Positions 1 through 10,762 of a DNA stretch of 64,000 nucleotides are shown piece by piece. The stretch is from Fenollaria timonensis. GTDB lineage: Bacteria; Bacillota; Clostridia; Tissierellales; Peptoniphilaceae. Both the position numbers and the translations under genes were made by a program. The DNA is taken from assembly GCF_001457835.1 (NCBI RefSeq), contig NZ_LN898230.1, positions 141,600-205,599 of the forward strand, in the 5' to 3' direction. Positions within the stretch are counted from its first letter, which is position 1. Every line of letters starts with the position of its first letter. The notes below the pieces were generated by a model. It saw only the letters and a list, made by a program, of their open reading frames with translations, was not told the DNA's origin and did no database searches.

Positions 1-534
1 GAAATCATCAAAAAAACTAAAAACTATGTAAAGCATTTTGAAGAAATGAGAAAGGACAATGTAGGTTTACTCTTATATGGAAATGTAGGAAGTGGTAAGA
101 CCTATCTTGCTTGTTCAATAGCAAATGCCATAATCACAGAGTATTCCTATACTGTTAAAATGATAAACTTTGCACAGATACTAAATGATTTACAAAAAGG
201 TGGCTTTAACCTTGATAGAAATGAATATATAGAGCAAATAACAAATCCTACTCTACTAATCCTTGATGATTTTGGAATAGAAAGGAATACAGAATACGCC
301 TTAGAGCAAATCTACAATGTGATAAATGCAAGATACCTAAAGGCAAGACTGACCATTATAACTACAAACCTAAATTTCAAAGACATAGAGAAAGAACAGG
401 AAGATATAATGCTTGGCAGGATTTATTCAAGGATAATAGAAATGTGCTTACCTCTTAGGGTAATAGGACTTGATAGGAGAAAAATACAAAGTAAAGAAAA
501 GCTGAAGAAAGCACAAAACTTAATAGACGAGTAA
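1..534 (+). CDS. DnaC/IstB-like ATP-binding protein, 5' end outside window
   Basis: The reading frame is open from base 1, so only the last 177 residues are seen. The first ATG at 46 is internal, because coding sequence similar in character continues upstream of it. A Walker A motif (GNVGSGKT) lies about 30 residues into the visible part and a Walker B (LLILDDFG) about 60 residues later. This is the layout of DnaC/IstB AAA+ helicase loaders. Such a gene normally follows the replication initiator in Tn1549-like ICEs and probably loads helicase during element replication. A rho-independent terminator follows directly. Family call is firm; the role in ICE replication is inferred from context. 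Confidence 0.85.
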   Translation, partial: EIIKKTKNYVKHFEEMRKDNVGLLLYGNVGSGKTYLACSIANAIITEYSYTVKMINFAQILNDLQKGGFNLDRNEYIEQITNPTLLILDDFGIERNTEYALEQIYNVINARYLKARLTIITTNLNFKDIEKEQEDIMLGRIYSRIIEMCLPLRVIGLDRRKIQSKEKLKKAQNLIDE

Positions 535-536
535 AG

Positions 537-572
537 GCGATTGAAAAAGTAGAAATTCTAATCGCTTTTTTT
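537..572 (+). terminator. Rho-independent terminator after the DnaC-like gene
   Basis: Stem GCGATT/AATCGC with an internal A/T-rich loop, followed by seven T. A near-identical hairpin (same loop core, GAAAAGTA-like) recurs at 18377-18413 after the type III toxin gene, so this looks like a reused ICE terminator module. Confidence 0.75.
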
Positions 573-593
573 ATTTTACAGGAAGGAGAATTT

Positions 594-2788
<2,195 letters not shown>

Positions 2789-2803
2789 AATATAGATGAG
2801 ATT

Positions 2804-2841
2804 AGAGGTAACTACTAAAAATGGTGGTTACCTCTTTTTTT
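2804..2841 (+). terminator. Strong terminator after the recombinase
   Basis: AGAGGTAAC...GTTACCTCT stem with a short A-rich loop and seven T. It isolates the recombinase transcript from the secretion operon that follows. Confidence 0.85.
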
Positions 2842-2879
2842 ATTTGTAAATATTTGAAAAACTTTGTTGACAAATATCA

Positions 2880-3470
2880 ACCGACACAGATACCTTTGAT
2901 TTTTTTAAATATATGATAAAAATGTGGATAGCAGTATGGCTTGTATCTCATGCTTTTGACTTTTCTATGGCAGTATTTGATGTGGCACAGAATTTAATAG
3001 GAAAGGCAGCAGGTGTGGCAAATGCTAGTGCAAAAGTTTCTCCAGGTGATATAGCTAATATGGTAGATAGCCTAAAAGGAGAGTCAATAGGAAAATTAAT
3101 GACTATAGTACTAGAGACATCAATTGTAAAGATGATAATTCAAGGGATATCAATACTAATTACAGTTATTCTATACGGCAGGATGATAGAAATATATATT
3201 TATACTTCAGTTTGCGCCATACCTTTTGCCACAATGGGCAATAAAGAATGGGGAAGTATTGGAACAAACTATATAAGAGGGCTCTTCGCACTTGGCTTGC
3301 AAGGTTTATTCCTACTTATATGCGTAGGAATTTATGCCGTACTTGTTAAGACTTTAAATATATCAGACATACACAAAAGTATTTTTGAATTACTAGGATA
3401 CACCTTAATACTTGGTATAACTATGATGAAATCAGGAAGTATTGCAAAATCAATTTTAAATGCTCATTAA
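2880..3470 (+). pseudogene. VirB6/TrbL-like conjugal transfer membrane protein, N-terminus missing
   Basis: From the first ATG (2913) the product is 185 residues with several hydrophobic segments (MIKMWIAVWLVSH, IIQGISILITVILYG, LFALGLQGLFLLICVGIYAVLV) and ends with the MMKSGSIAKSIL motif seen in TrbL/VirB6 proteins of Tn1549-type ICEs. Those proteins are about 280-300 residues. The frame stays open back to about 2871 and encodes TDTDTFDFFKYM upstream of the ATG, which reads like interior VirB6 sequence with no start codon or ribosome binding site. The gene was therefore probably cut when the recombinase segment replaced upstream DNA. A protein from 2913 might still be made. The role would be the inner-membrane channel of the T4SS. 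Confidence 0.7.
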
Positions 3471-3484
3471 TAAAAAAGGAGAAG

Positions 3485-3745
3485 ATGATGAAAATTAGAA
3501 GAAAAAAGGACAAAAAAATTAATTTTAAAACACTTGGAACAATAGGACTCCCAATACTTTTAATAGGGGGATATATTACAAGAGAAATACAAAATAGAAT
3601 GATTATAAGAAAAACATCGGAAGTTTTAGATAATAGAGAAGAAACGAATGAAAAAGTCTTAGAAATAGCAGTGAATATGGGAAAATCATTAGAAGATCTG
3701 AACAGAGAAGACATATATGGCTTTTACTTAGAGGGTTTAGAATAA
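3485..3745 (+). CDS. Small membrane-anchored protein of the transfer operon
   Basis: 86 residues with a basic start (MMKIRRKKDKK), one N-terminal membrane segment (LGTIGLPILLIGGYI) and a charged helical tail. AAAAGGAG lies just upstream; either ATG (3485 or 3488) could start it. Its stop overlaps the PrgI start (TAATGG), so it is translated with the secretion genes. I do not recognise the family; by position it is a minor T4SS component. Confidence 0.7.
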   Translation: MMKIRRKKDKKINFKTLGTIGLPILLIGGYITREIQNRMIIRKTSEVLDNREETNEKVLEIAVNMGKSLEDLNREDIYGFYLEGLE

Positions 3746-4083
3746 TGGCTTATGTAAATGTCCCAAAGGACTTAACAAAAGTAAAAACAAAGGTAGCTCT
3801 AAATCTAACAAAAAGACAATTAATTGGCTTTACAATTGCAGGTCTAATAGGCTTTCCAGTATATTTAATGGTAAAAAAAGTGCTGCCTAATGACCTATCT
3901 ATGTTAATTATGATAGGTGTGTCTTTTCCTATAATATTTGCAACTCTTTATGAAAAGGACGGGATCTATTTTGAAAAATATTTAAAGTATATTATAGATA
4001 AGAAAAGACAGACAAGTATAAGGATATACAAGACAGAATGTATTTATGATATAAAGAAACAAAGAAAGGAAAGGAGTAAATGA
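3745..4083 (+). CDS. PrgI-family conjugal transfer protein
   Basis: 112 residues. N-terminal VNVPKDLTKVKTKVALNLTKRQ followed by two membrane helices (LIGFTIAGLIGFPVYLMV and LSMLIMIGVSFPIIFATL) is the standard PrgI layout (VirB3-like). It lies between a small membrane protein and VirB4 and overlaps VirB4 by four bases (ATGA), so translation is coupled. It probably anchors the VirB4 ATPase to the membrane in the Gram-positive T4SS. Confidence 0.9.
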   Translation: MAYVNVPKDLTKVKTKVALNLTKRQLIGFTIAGLIGFPVYLMVKKVLPNDLSMLIMIGVSFPIIFATLYEKDGIYFEKYLKYIIDKKRQTSIRIYKTECIYDIKKQRKERSK

Positions 4084-6575
4084 ATCAAATACAGAAAAAA
4101 CAACAGAAAAAATTAAATCAAGAAAAAAGAAATTTAAAAAAACAAAAAGAAGATTTAAAAAGCATTAGTATAAGTCAAAAAAAGATGAAAAAAGCAAATA
4201 TTTCTAAAGAAAAAGGAAAGCCCAAAAAGAAGCTTTCCTTTTTTGGTGGGAAGAAGAAAAAGAGCGTTCAGGAAACAATCCCTTATTTAAGAATGTTGAG
4301 AAATGGAATTTGCCAAGTTGAGAAGAACAAATTTAATAAAATGATACGTTTTTTAGATATTAACTACCAGCTTTCAACAGAAGAAGATAAGGAAAGTATA
4401 TTTAATGAATTTTCAAGTTTTTTAAACTATTTTGATCCAAGTGTTGATATAGAACTTTCATATATTAATCGCATAGGAAAAAATGAAGAAGTAGAAAAAA
4501 ACATCAATGTTCCGGATAGAAACGATTCATATAATGAAATACGAAAAGAGTACAGGGAAATGCTAAAAAATCAGAGTCAAAAAGGAAATAATGGACTTAC
4601 TAAATATATGTATATCACCTTTAGCTTACAAGCACAAGATTTAAAAGAGGCAACTACAAGACTTGAAAGAATGGAAATGGATATATTAAATAACTTTAAG
4701 CAGATGGGAGTAAAAGCTTATGTATTAAGTGGATATGAAAGGTTAAAGGTTATTCACGATATCTTAAATCCGAATAAGAATTTTGTTTTTTCCTTTGAAG
4801 ACCTAAAATATAGTGGACTATCTACTAAGGATTATATAGTACCAGCATCATTTAACTTTTCATCTAATAATCAATTTAAAATTGGAGAATACTTTGGAGA
4901 AGTAAACTTTCTGCAAATTCTAGCACCTGAATTATCAGATAGATTATTATCAGAATTTTTAGGAGTTGAAGAAAATATGATTGTAACATTTCATATAAAT
5001 TCCATTGATCAAACAGAAGCTATAAAGATGATTAAAAGAAAAATAACGGACTTGGATAAAATGAAAATTGAAGAAAATAAGAAGGCTATAAGATCAGGAT
5101 ATGATATTGATATTCTTCCAAGCGATTTAATTACCTATGGTAATGATGCTAAGAAACTATTGGTAGAACTTCAAAATCATAATGAGAGAATGTTTGTCAT
5201 AACTATTTTGTTTACAAATATGGAAAAAAGTAGAAAGAAATTGAGTAATATAATCTTTCAACTAAATTCAATAGCAGGTAGGCATAATTGTGTATTGAAA
5301 AATCTTAACTATAGACAGGAACAAGGACTAATTTCCTCCCTACCACTTGGAAAAAATGAAATCGAAATAAAAAGAGGACTTACAACTAGCTCTACAGCAG
5401 TCTTTATTCCTTTTACAACAGAAGAGTTGTGCTTAGAAGGAGAGAGCTTATACTACGGCTTAAATGCTTTAAGTCGTAACATCATTATGACAGATAGAAA
5501 GCTTTTAAAGAATCCAAACGGTTTAATACTTGGAACGCCTGGTAGTGGTAAATCTTTTTCGGCTAAAAGAGAAATTACCAATGCTTTTTTAATCACACAA
5601 GATGACATCATTATATGTGATCCGGAAGGGGAGTATGGAAATTTAACTAAGGCACTAGGTGGAGAAGTTATAAAAATATCGCCAACAAGTAAGGATTATA
5701 TAAACCCGTTGGATATAAATGTAGACTATGCCGATGAAGACAATCCCTTATCTTTAAAGTCTGACTTTATTCTTTCACTGTTTGAACTTGTAGTAGGAAA
5801 GGAAGGATTAAGTGCAGAAGAAACTTCAGTAATTGATAGATGTCTTCCGATATTATATAAGGATTACTTCGACAATCCCATTCCTGAAAATATGCCAATT
5901 TTAGAAGATTTATATAATTTACTTTTAAAACAAGAAGAAAATGTAGGGAAAAAATTAGCGGTAGAAATGGAAATTTATGTCAAAGGCAGCCTCAATGTAT
6001 TTAACCATAGGACTAATGTAGATACAGGAAATAGAATTCTTTGTTATGACATTAAGGAATTAGGAAAGCAACTTAGAAAAATAGGTATGTTAATTGTTCA
6101 AGATCAAGTGTGGAATAGAGTAACTATTAATAGAAATAAGAAGGAAACCAGATATTACTGTGACGAATTCCATTTGCTTTTAAGAGAAGAACAAACAGCC
6201 TCATATTCCATAGAAATTTGGAAGAGATTTAGAAAATGGGGAGGGATTCCAACAGGATTAACACAAAATGTAAAGGACCTTTTAGCCAGTCCTGAAATAG
6301 AAAATATATTTGATAACACTGATTTTATCTTAATGCTTAATCAAGCTAGTGGTGATAGGGAAATTTTAGCTAACAAGTTAAATATATCTCTTTATCAGTT
6401 ATCCTACGTCACAAATTCCAATGAGGGAGAGGGATTACTATTTTATGGAAACACAATAGTACCTTTTGTAGATAGCTTTCCTAAAGATACAAAATTGTAT
6501 AAGTTAATGACAACTAAACCAGAAGAATTAAAGGAAGGGATAGAAATTGATAGACATAGAGAAGTTAAAAACTAA
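4080..6575 (+). CDS. VirB4/TraE-type T4SS ATPase
   Basis: 831 residues. A very basic N-terminal tail (about residues 1-60, Lys/Gln rich) precedes the VirB4 N-terminal domain. Walker A GTPGSGKS is at about residues 485-492, Walker B-like [10 protein letters not shown] near 691, and the [10 protein letters not shown] segment near 725 is the usual VirB4 C-terminal signature. It powers pilus/channel assembly and DNA export at the inner face of the membrane. It starts inside the PrgI stop (ATGA) and its end overlaps the methyltransferase start by about 29 bases. Full length for the family; no damage seen. Confidence 0.95.
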   Translation: MNQIQKKQQKKLNQEKRNLKKQKEDLKSISISQKKMKKANISKEKGKPKKKLSFFGGKKKKSVQETIPYLRMLRNGICQVEKNKFNKMIRFLDINYQLSTEEDKESIFNEFSSFLNYFDPSVDIELSYINRIGKNEEVEKNINVPDRNDSYNEIRKEYREMLKNQSQKGNNGLTKYMYITFSLQAQDLKEATTRLERMEMDILNNFKQMGVKAYVLSGYERLKVIHDILNPNKNFVFSFEDLKYSGLSTKDYIVPASFNFSSNNQFKIGEYFGEVNFLQILAPELSDRLLSEFLGVEENMIVTFHINSIDQTEAIKMIKRKITDLDKMKIEENKKAIRSGYDIDILPSDLITYGNDAKKLLVELQNHNERMFVITILFTNMEKSRKKLSNIIFQLNSIAGRHNCVLKNLNYRQEQGLISSLPLGKNEIEIKRGLTTSSTAVFIPFTTEELCLEGESLYYGLNALSRNIIMTDRKLLKNPNGLILGTPGSGKSFSAKREITNAFLITQDDIIICDPEGEYGNLTKALGGEVIKISPTSKDYINPLDINVDYADEDNPLSLKSDFILSLFELVVGKEGLSAEETSVIDRCLPILYKDYFDNPIPENMPILEDLYNLLLKQEENVGKKLAVEMEIYVKGSLNVFNHRTNVDTGNRILCYDIKELGKQLRKIGMLIVQDQVWNRVTINRNKKETRYYCDEFHLLLREEQTASYSIEIWKRFRKWGGIPTGLTQNVKDLLASPEIENIFDNTDFILMLNQASGDREILANKLNISLYQLSYVTNSNEGEGLLFYGNTIVPFVDSFPKDTKLYKLMTTKPEELKEGIEIDRHREVKN

Positions 6576-7512
6576 TTATATTATTAATTTAGATGCAATT
6601 TCTGCTCTAAAGGAATTTCCAGATAAAACATTTGATTGCTGTATTACATCTCCTCCATATTATGGACTTAGAGATTATAAATCAGAAGGACAAATTGGAA
6701 GAGAAGAAAGTCCGGAGGAATATTTAAATAAATTAATTGAAGTCTTTAGAGAAGTAAAAAGAGTATTAAAAAAAGAAGGAACACTTTGGGTAGTTATTGG
6801 AGATTCTTATGCAGGGACAAGAAGCAAAAAAGAATATAAAGATCCTAAAAACATAGAAGGAAGAAGTGGTCAAAAAGAGTCTATTACAGAAAAACTCAGT
6901 GGCTACAAGGCAAAAGACTTAATGGGGATACCTTGGCAACTAGCTTTAAAATTAAGAGAGGACGGTTGGTATTTGCGAAGCGATATTATTTGGCATAAGG
7001 AAAATGCCATGCCTGAGTCTTGTAGAGATAGACCATCAAGGTCTTATGAACATATCTTCCTACTATCAAAAGCAAGAAAGTATTTCTATAACTTTGACGC
7101 TATGAAAGAACCAATAAAAGAAATAAGCAAGAAAAGATATATGAGGGCAAGAGGAAAAAACAATAAGTATTTACAAGAAGGTACAGGAGCTAAAATACAG
7201 AGCATAAATGAAGCAAGAGAGTATGGAGAATATATAGGAGATAATGTCCCTGAGTTTAGAAACAATAGAGATATTTGGACTATTAACACCAGTGCATTTA
7301 AAGGAAAACACTATGCGGTATTTCCACCAAAACTGGTAGAACTTTGTATAAAAGCAGGATGTCCTAAAAAAGGCTTGATTCTTGATCCCTTTATGGGTTC
7401 AGGAACTGTTGGAATGGTAGCTATTAGGATGGACAGAGAATATATTGGAATTGACATAAACAAAGACTACTGTCAAATAGCTAAAGAAAGGATAGAGAAA
7501 AATATGAAATAG
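6547..7512 (+). CDS. Site-specific DNA methyltransferase (N4-cytosine/N6-adenine type)
   Basis: 321 residues from a TTG start preceded by AGGAAGGGA. Catalytic motif [11 protein letters not shown] is near residue 34 and the SAM-binding motif [10 protein letters not shown] is near residue 278, so this is the permuted (beta-class) order; SPPY favours N4-cytosine methylation. DNA methylases are standard between VirB4 and the NlpC/P60 gene in these ICEs, with no restriction partner here. Likely job: protect the incoming element from host restriction. The start overlaps the end of virB4, giving tight coupling. Confidence 0.9.
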   Translation: MIDIEKLKTNYIINLDAISALKEFPDKTFDCCITSPPYYGLRDYKSEGQIGREESPEEYLNKLIEVFREVKRVLKKEGTLWVVIGDSYAGTRSKKEYKDPKNIEGRSGQKESITEKLSGYKAKDLMGIPWQLALKLREDGWYLRSDIIWHKENAMPESCRDRPSRSYEHIFLLSKARKYFYNFDAMKEPIKEISKKRYMRARGKNNKYLQEGTGAKIQSINEAREYGEYIGDNVPEFRNNRDIWTINTSAFKGKHYAVFPPKLVELCIKAGCPKKGLILDPFMGSGTVGMVAIRMDREYIGIDINKDYCQIAKERIEKNMK

Positions 7513-7521
7513 GAGGTATAT

Positions 7522-10485
7522 ATGAAAAAGAAAGGGAAAGTAAACCCAAGAGATGTACCAAAGACCAAACTTATATCAGAAAAGAAAGAAGAAAGCAATG
7601 AAAAATTCAGTAGTACAGAGAGAACATCAGATTTTTCAAAAAAAGAAATTAATAAAGTAAAAAGCAGGAATAACATAGACAATAATGATGAAAACTCTAA
7701 GTATTATTCATCTCATTTGCAAGAAAATAGTCAGGATTTACTCAACGAAAAAGATAAGTCAAATAGAGGAAGAAGACAAAGAAAAAACCATGAGGAAAAA
7801 TTTTCAGAAACTTTCTATCATAATGAATATCAGCCAGAATATTCGCAACAGCAGCATAGAAAAATGGAAGAAAATGAGGAAAGTAGATATGGTGAATATT
7901 ACGGGCAAGAAACAGAATACAGGCTAAGTAACTTTAAAGAAGATTTTAATGATAGACCAAATTCAACTAGCTCTAATTTAAAAAGTAGCACTTCTCCCCA
8001 AAAAAATTACAAGGGGAATAGTAATTTAAAATGGAAGAAAAACGTTGAGAGTGAAAGTTTTAATGATGTGCCAGAGAAAAAAATAAGGAGATTTAGAAAA
8101 GAAGATAAGAATTTTAATAGAGAGGTAAGTTCAACATATGATCCATTATCACAGGACTCAGATAATGATGGTGTCATAGATCACTATGACATGAACTTTA
8201 GTGATAGCAATGTATCCTATAGGGATACAAGAGATGACTATAAGTATTTACCATCTTCTGATGTGCAAAGAAAAAATTGGGATGGTTATTCTATTCTTGG
8301 TAAGAAAGGGAAAGAAAGCTTTCAAAAAAATACCTTAAAAAAACTTTATCAATCTCAAAGGCAGTTTAAGGATAAAGGGGAAAAAGTAGAATTAAAATCT
8401 TTAAATGGGAAGTTTAGAAGAAAAGGTCTATCATATAAGGCAAATGAAGAAGATAAAAAAATAATTCAAGACCTGAATACTAATAAAAAACAAAATAGCA
8501 AATATTTCAAAGGCAAAGTTAGAAATTTAGAAGAAAAAAATATGCTAATGGGTAGGGTTTCTAGTGGGAAATTTAGACAGGATAGCCTATCTGAAGGATT
8601 TAAAAGTGAATCTGAAAAAAATAAAGATAAATATAATATAAATAAAAAGAATCAAGAAAAAATAGGCACGAAAAAAGAAATCTTCAAACAGGAAAAAAAC
8701 GTAATAAAAAATGAGAATCTTGAAGTAGATGAACTTGATTTAAATCATAGTGGAATTTCTAATAAAAACAAGGTAAAGAAAAGACAAATAAAAGACGCTT
8801 TTGATAATACTATAAAGAAAAGCAACTTTGATCCAAAGAAAGAATACACCAGGACAAAAAAAGAAGTACAGGATTCTAAAAATGTATCTGAAAAAAATAA
8901 GGTAGATACAAAAAATAAAACTAAATTCCATTCTAAAAAAGATAACAAAAGTGAAAAAGATAAGTTTTATAAAAAGGAAGATAAAATATCAAAACTATAT
9001 GAGAAAAAGAATAAAAAGGAAAAAGAGTTAATTAAGGATAAGAAAAAGTCAAAAAAAGCGGGTTTAGAAAAACCTATTACTTTTGCGAGTGCTATGACGG
9101 CAAACTATCTATATAGTGGGAAAGATGATAATGCAGGCGTTAACGCTGCTTATAAGCTTAGTAGAACTACCGAAGTTGTAGGTAGAGAAATTAGCCATTT
9201 TAGAAGAAAAAAACCTTTAAAAACTCAAAGAAAAATAAAATCTTTAGAAGGGAAAATTTATAAGAAAGAAAGTAAACTCCTCTTTCAAAGAAATTTTGAA
9301 GAATTGAAGAAGACTAAAGCTTATCAAAACTCTAATAAATTGAATCGATTTTTTATGAAAAAGAAGTTTCAGAGAGATTTTAGGAAGAAACACGGGGAAG
9401 GTTTAGTAAATAGAATAAAGAAATCTTTCGCTAATATTGGAAAGAAAACATTGGAAGTTTTAAAAAACAAAGGATATAAGCAAATTTTAATTGCCCTTTG
9501 TATTTTAGGACTTTTTTTTATGCTATTTCAAGGAATTAGCAATGTTGGCAGTCTTACTTCAGGATTAACAAGTAATGTTATAGCTACAAGCTATCTATCA
9601 AAAGAAGAAGTTTTAATGGATATTAATAATGAATTTACAAGTTATGAATATTCATTACAAGATGAAATAGATAGTATTAAAGAAAATTATCCAAATTATG
9701 ATGAATATCATATAAAAGGAGATTCTGTTGGTCATGATCTACACGAGCTTTTTAGCTATTTAACAGCAAGATATGGAGAGATTAAGTCAGCTGAAGAGAT
9801 ACAAAAGGAATTAAAAAAACTATTTAATCAAATGTATGAGAAAAAATATACTTCAAAGTCTATTACAAAATATGACAGTGAAGGAAATCCATATACCTAT
9901 AGAATTCTAACATTAACTATAAAAAAGAAAAGTATTGATGAAATAGCAAGAGAAGAATTTGCAAACTATGAAACAAATATGGCTCATTATTTAGCATTAC
10001 TTGATAGTCAGGGAAATATGAGTGGATATTTTGGATCAAGCTATGGGAACTTGGGAGAGATTATAGACAATCCAAACTTTGGAAATCCTGGTCTTGCTTT
10101 TGATTCAGCTACTGCCAAAGCCTTATTTAATGAAGCAGAAAAACATATAGGCAAAAGATATGTGTTTGGAGCAAGTGGACCATCTAACTTTGACTGTTCA
10201 GGTTTTGTATGTTGGTCATTTACAAAGTCTGGTGTAAAGAGAATGCCAAGAACTACAGCTTGGCTTATTTATAAAAACTATTGTAATCCAATATCTCCAA
10301 GCGAGGCAAAACCTGGGGATATTATTTTCTTTAAAGGCACATATAATTCGGGTACGCCAATTTCTCACGTAGGGATATATGCCGGAAATGGAATGATGCT
10401 CCATGCAGGAGATCCTATCCAATATACCAGTATAAACTCAAGGTATTGGAAAAATCACTTTTATTCCTTTGGTAGACCAAAATAA
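7522..10485 (+). CDS. Transfer-associated NlpC/P60 peptidoglycan hydrolase with long cytoplasmic tail (CD1107-like)
   Basis: 987 residues. Residues 1-640 are very charged and low complexity (Lys/Asn/Ser/Glu), probably cytoplasmic, and contain one EF-hand/TSP3-like calcium motif (DSDNDGVIDHYD, about residues 213-224). One membrane helix follows (ILIALCILGLFFMLFQGI, about 655). The outside part has a CD1108-like region and a C-terminal NlpC/P60 domain with catalytic Cys892 (FDCSGF) and His949 (SHVGIY). Proteins of this design cut cell wall locally for the conjugation channel, like VirB1/TcpG. Preceded by GGAGG (7512-7516). Confidence 0.9.
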   Translation: MKKKGKVNPRDVPKTKLISEKKEESNEKFSSTERTSDFSKKEINKVKSRNNIDNNDENSKYYSSHLQENSQDLLNEKDKSNRGRRQRKNHEEKFSETFYHNEYQPEYSQQQHRKMEENEESRYGEYYGQETEYRLSNFKEDFNDRPNSTSSNLKSSTSPQKNYKGNSNLKWKKNVESESFNDVPEKKIRRFRKEDKNFNREVSSTYDPLSQDSDNDGVIDHYDMNFSDSNVSYRDTRDDYKYLPSSDVQRKNWDGYSILGKKGKESFQKNTLKKLYQSQRQFKDKGEKVELKSLNGKFRRKGLSYKANEEDKKIIQDLNTNKKQNSKYFKGKVRNLEEKNMLMGRVSSGKFRQDSLSEGFKSESEKNKDKYNINKKNQEKIGTKKEIFKQEKNVIKNENLEVDELDLNHSGISNKNKVKKRQIKDAFDNTIKKSNFDPKKEYTRTKKEVQDSKNVSEKNKVDTKNKTKFHSKKDNKSEKDKFYKKEDKISKLYEKKNKKEKELIKDKKKSKKAGLEKPITFASAMTANYLYSGKDDNAGVNAAYKLSRTTEVVGREISHFRRKKPLKTQRKIKSLEGKIYKKESKLLFQRNFEELKKTKAYQNSNKLNRFFMKKKFQRDFRKKHGEGLVNRIKKSFANIGKKTLEVLKNKGYKQILIALCILGLFFMLFQGISNVGSLTSGLTSNVIATSYLSKEEVLMDINNEFTSYEYSLQDEIDSIKENYPNYDEYHIKGDSVGHDLHELFSYLTARYGEIKSAEEIQKELKKLFNQMYEKKYTSKSITKYDSEGNPYTYRILTLTIKKKSIDEIAREEFANYETNMAHYLALLDSQGNMSGYFGSSYGNLGEIIDNPNFGNPGLAFDSATAKALFNEAEKHIGKRYVFGASGPSNFDCSGFVCWSFTKSGVKRMPRTTAWLIYKNYCNPISPSEAKPGDIIFFKGTYNSGTPISHVGIYAGNGMMLHAGDPIQYTSINSRYWKNHFYSFGRPK

Positions 10486-10504
10486 GGGGAAGGAGTAAAA
10501 ATCT

Positions 10505-10762
10505 ATGAATAAAAAATTAATCAGAAACATAGAAAAACAGAAGAATTTAAGAAAGAAAAAAGAAGAAATTGAAATAGAACTTCAGTTATTAGTAGAGGAA
10601 CAAGAAGAAATAGAAAATTTAGAGGTCATCAAGGAATTTCGAAGTCGAAAAATATCTCTTGATGAATTTTTATTTATTGTTAGAAAAAATAAGGAAGAAG
10701 AAAATAGAGAAAGACAAGAACTTAAAAGAAAAGATACAAATGAAAGTGAGGAAAATTTATGA
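10505..10762 (+). CDS. DUF4315-like small coiled-coil protein
   Basis: 85 residues, almost entirely charged helix with a heptad-like pattern (KQKNLRKKKEEIEIELQLL) followed by EFRSRKISLDEFLFIV. Size, coiled coil and position between the NlpC/P60 and DUF4366 genes match DUF4315 proteins of Tn1549-like elements. Function is unknown, probably a scaffold for transfer proteins. Preceded by AAGGGGAAGGAG and overlaps the next gene by four bases (ATGA). Confidence 0.75.
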   Translation: MNKKLIRNIEKQKNLRKKKEEIEIELQLLVEEQEEIENLEVIKEFRSRKISLDEFLFIVRKNKEEENRERQELKRKDTNESEENL

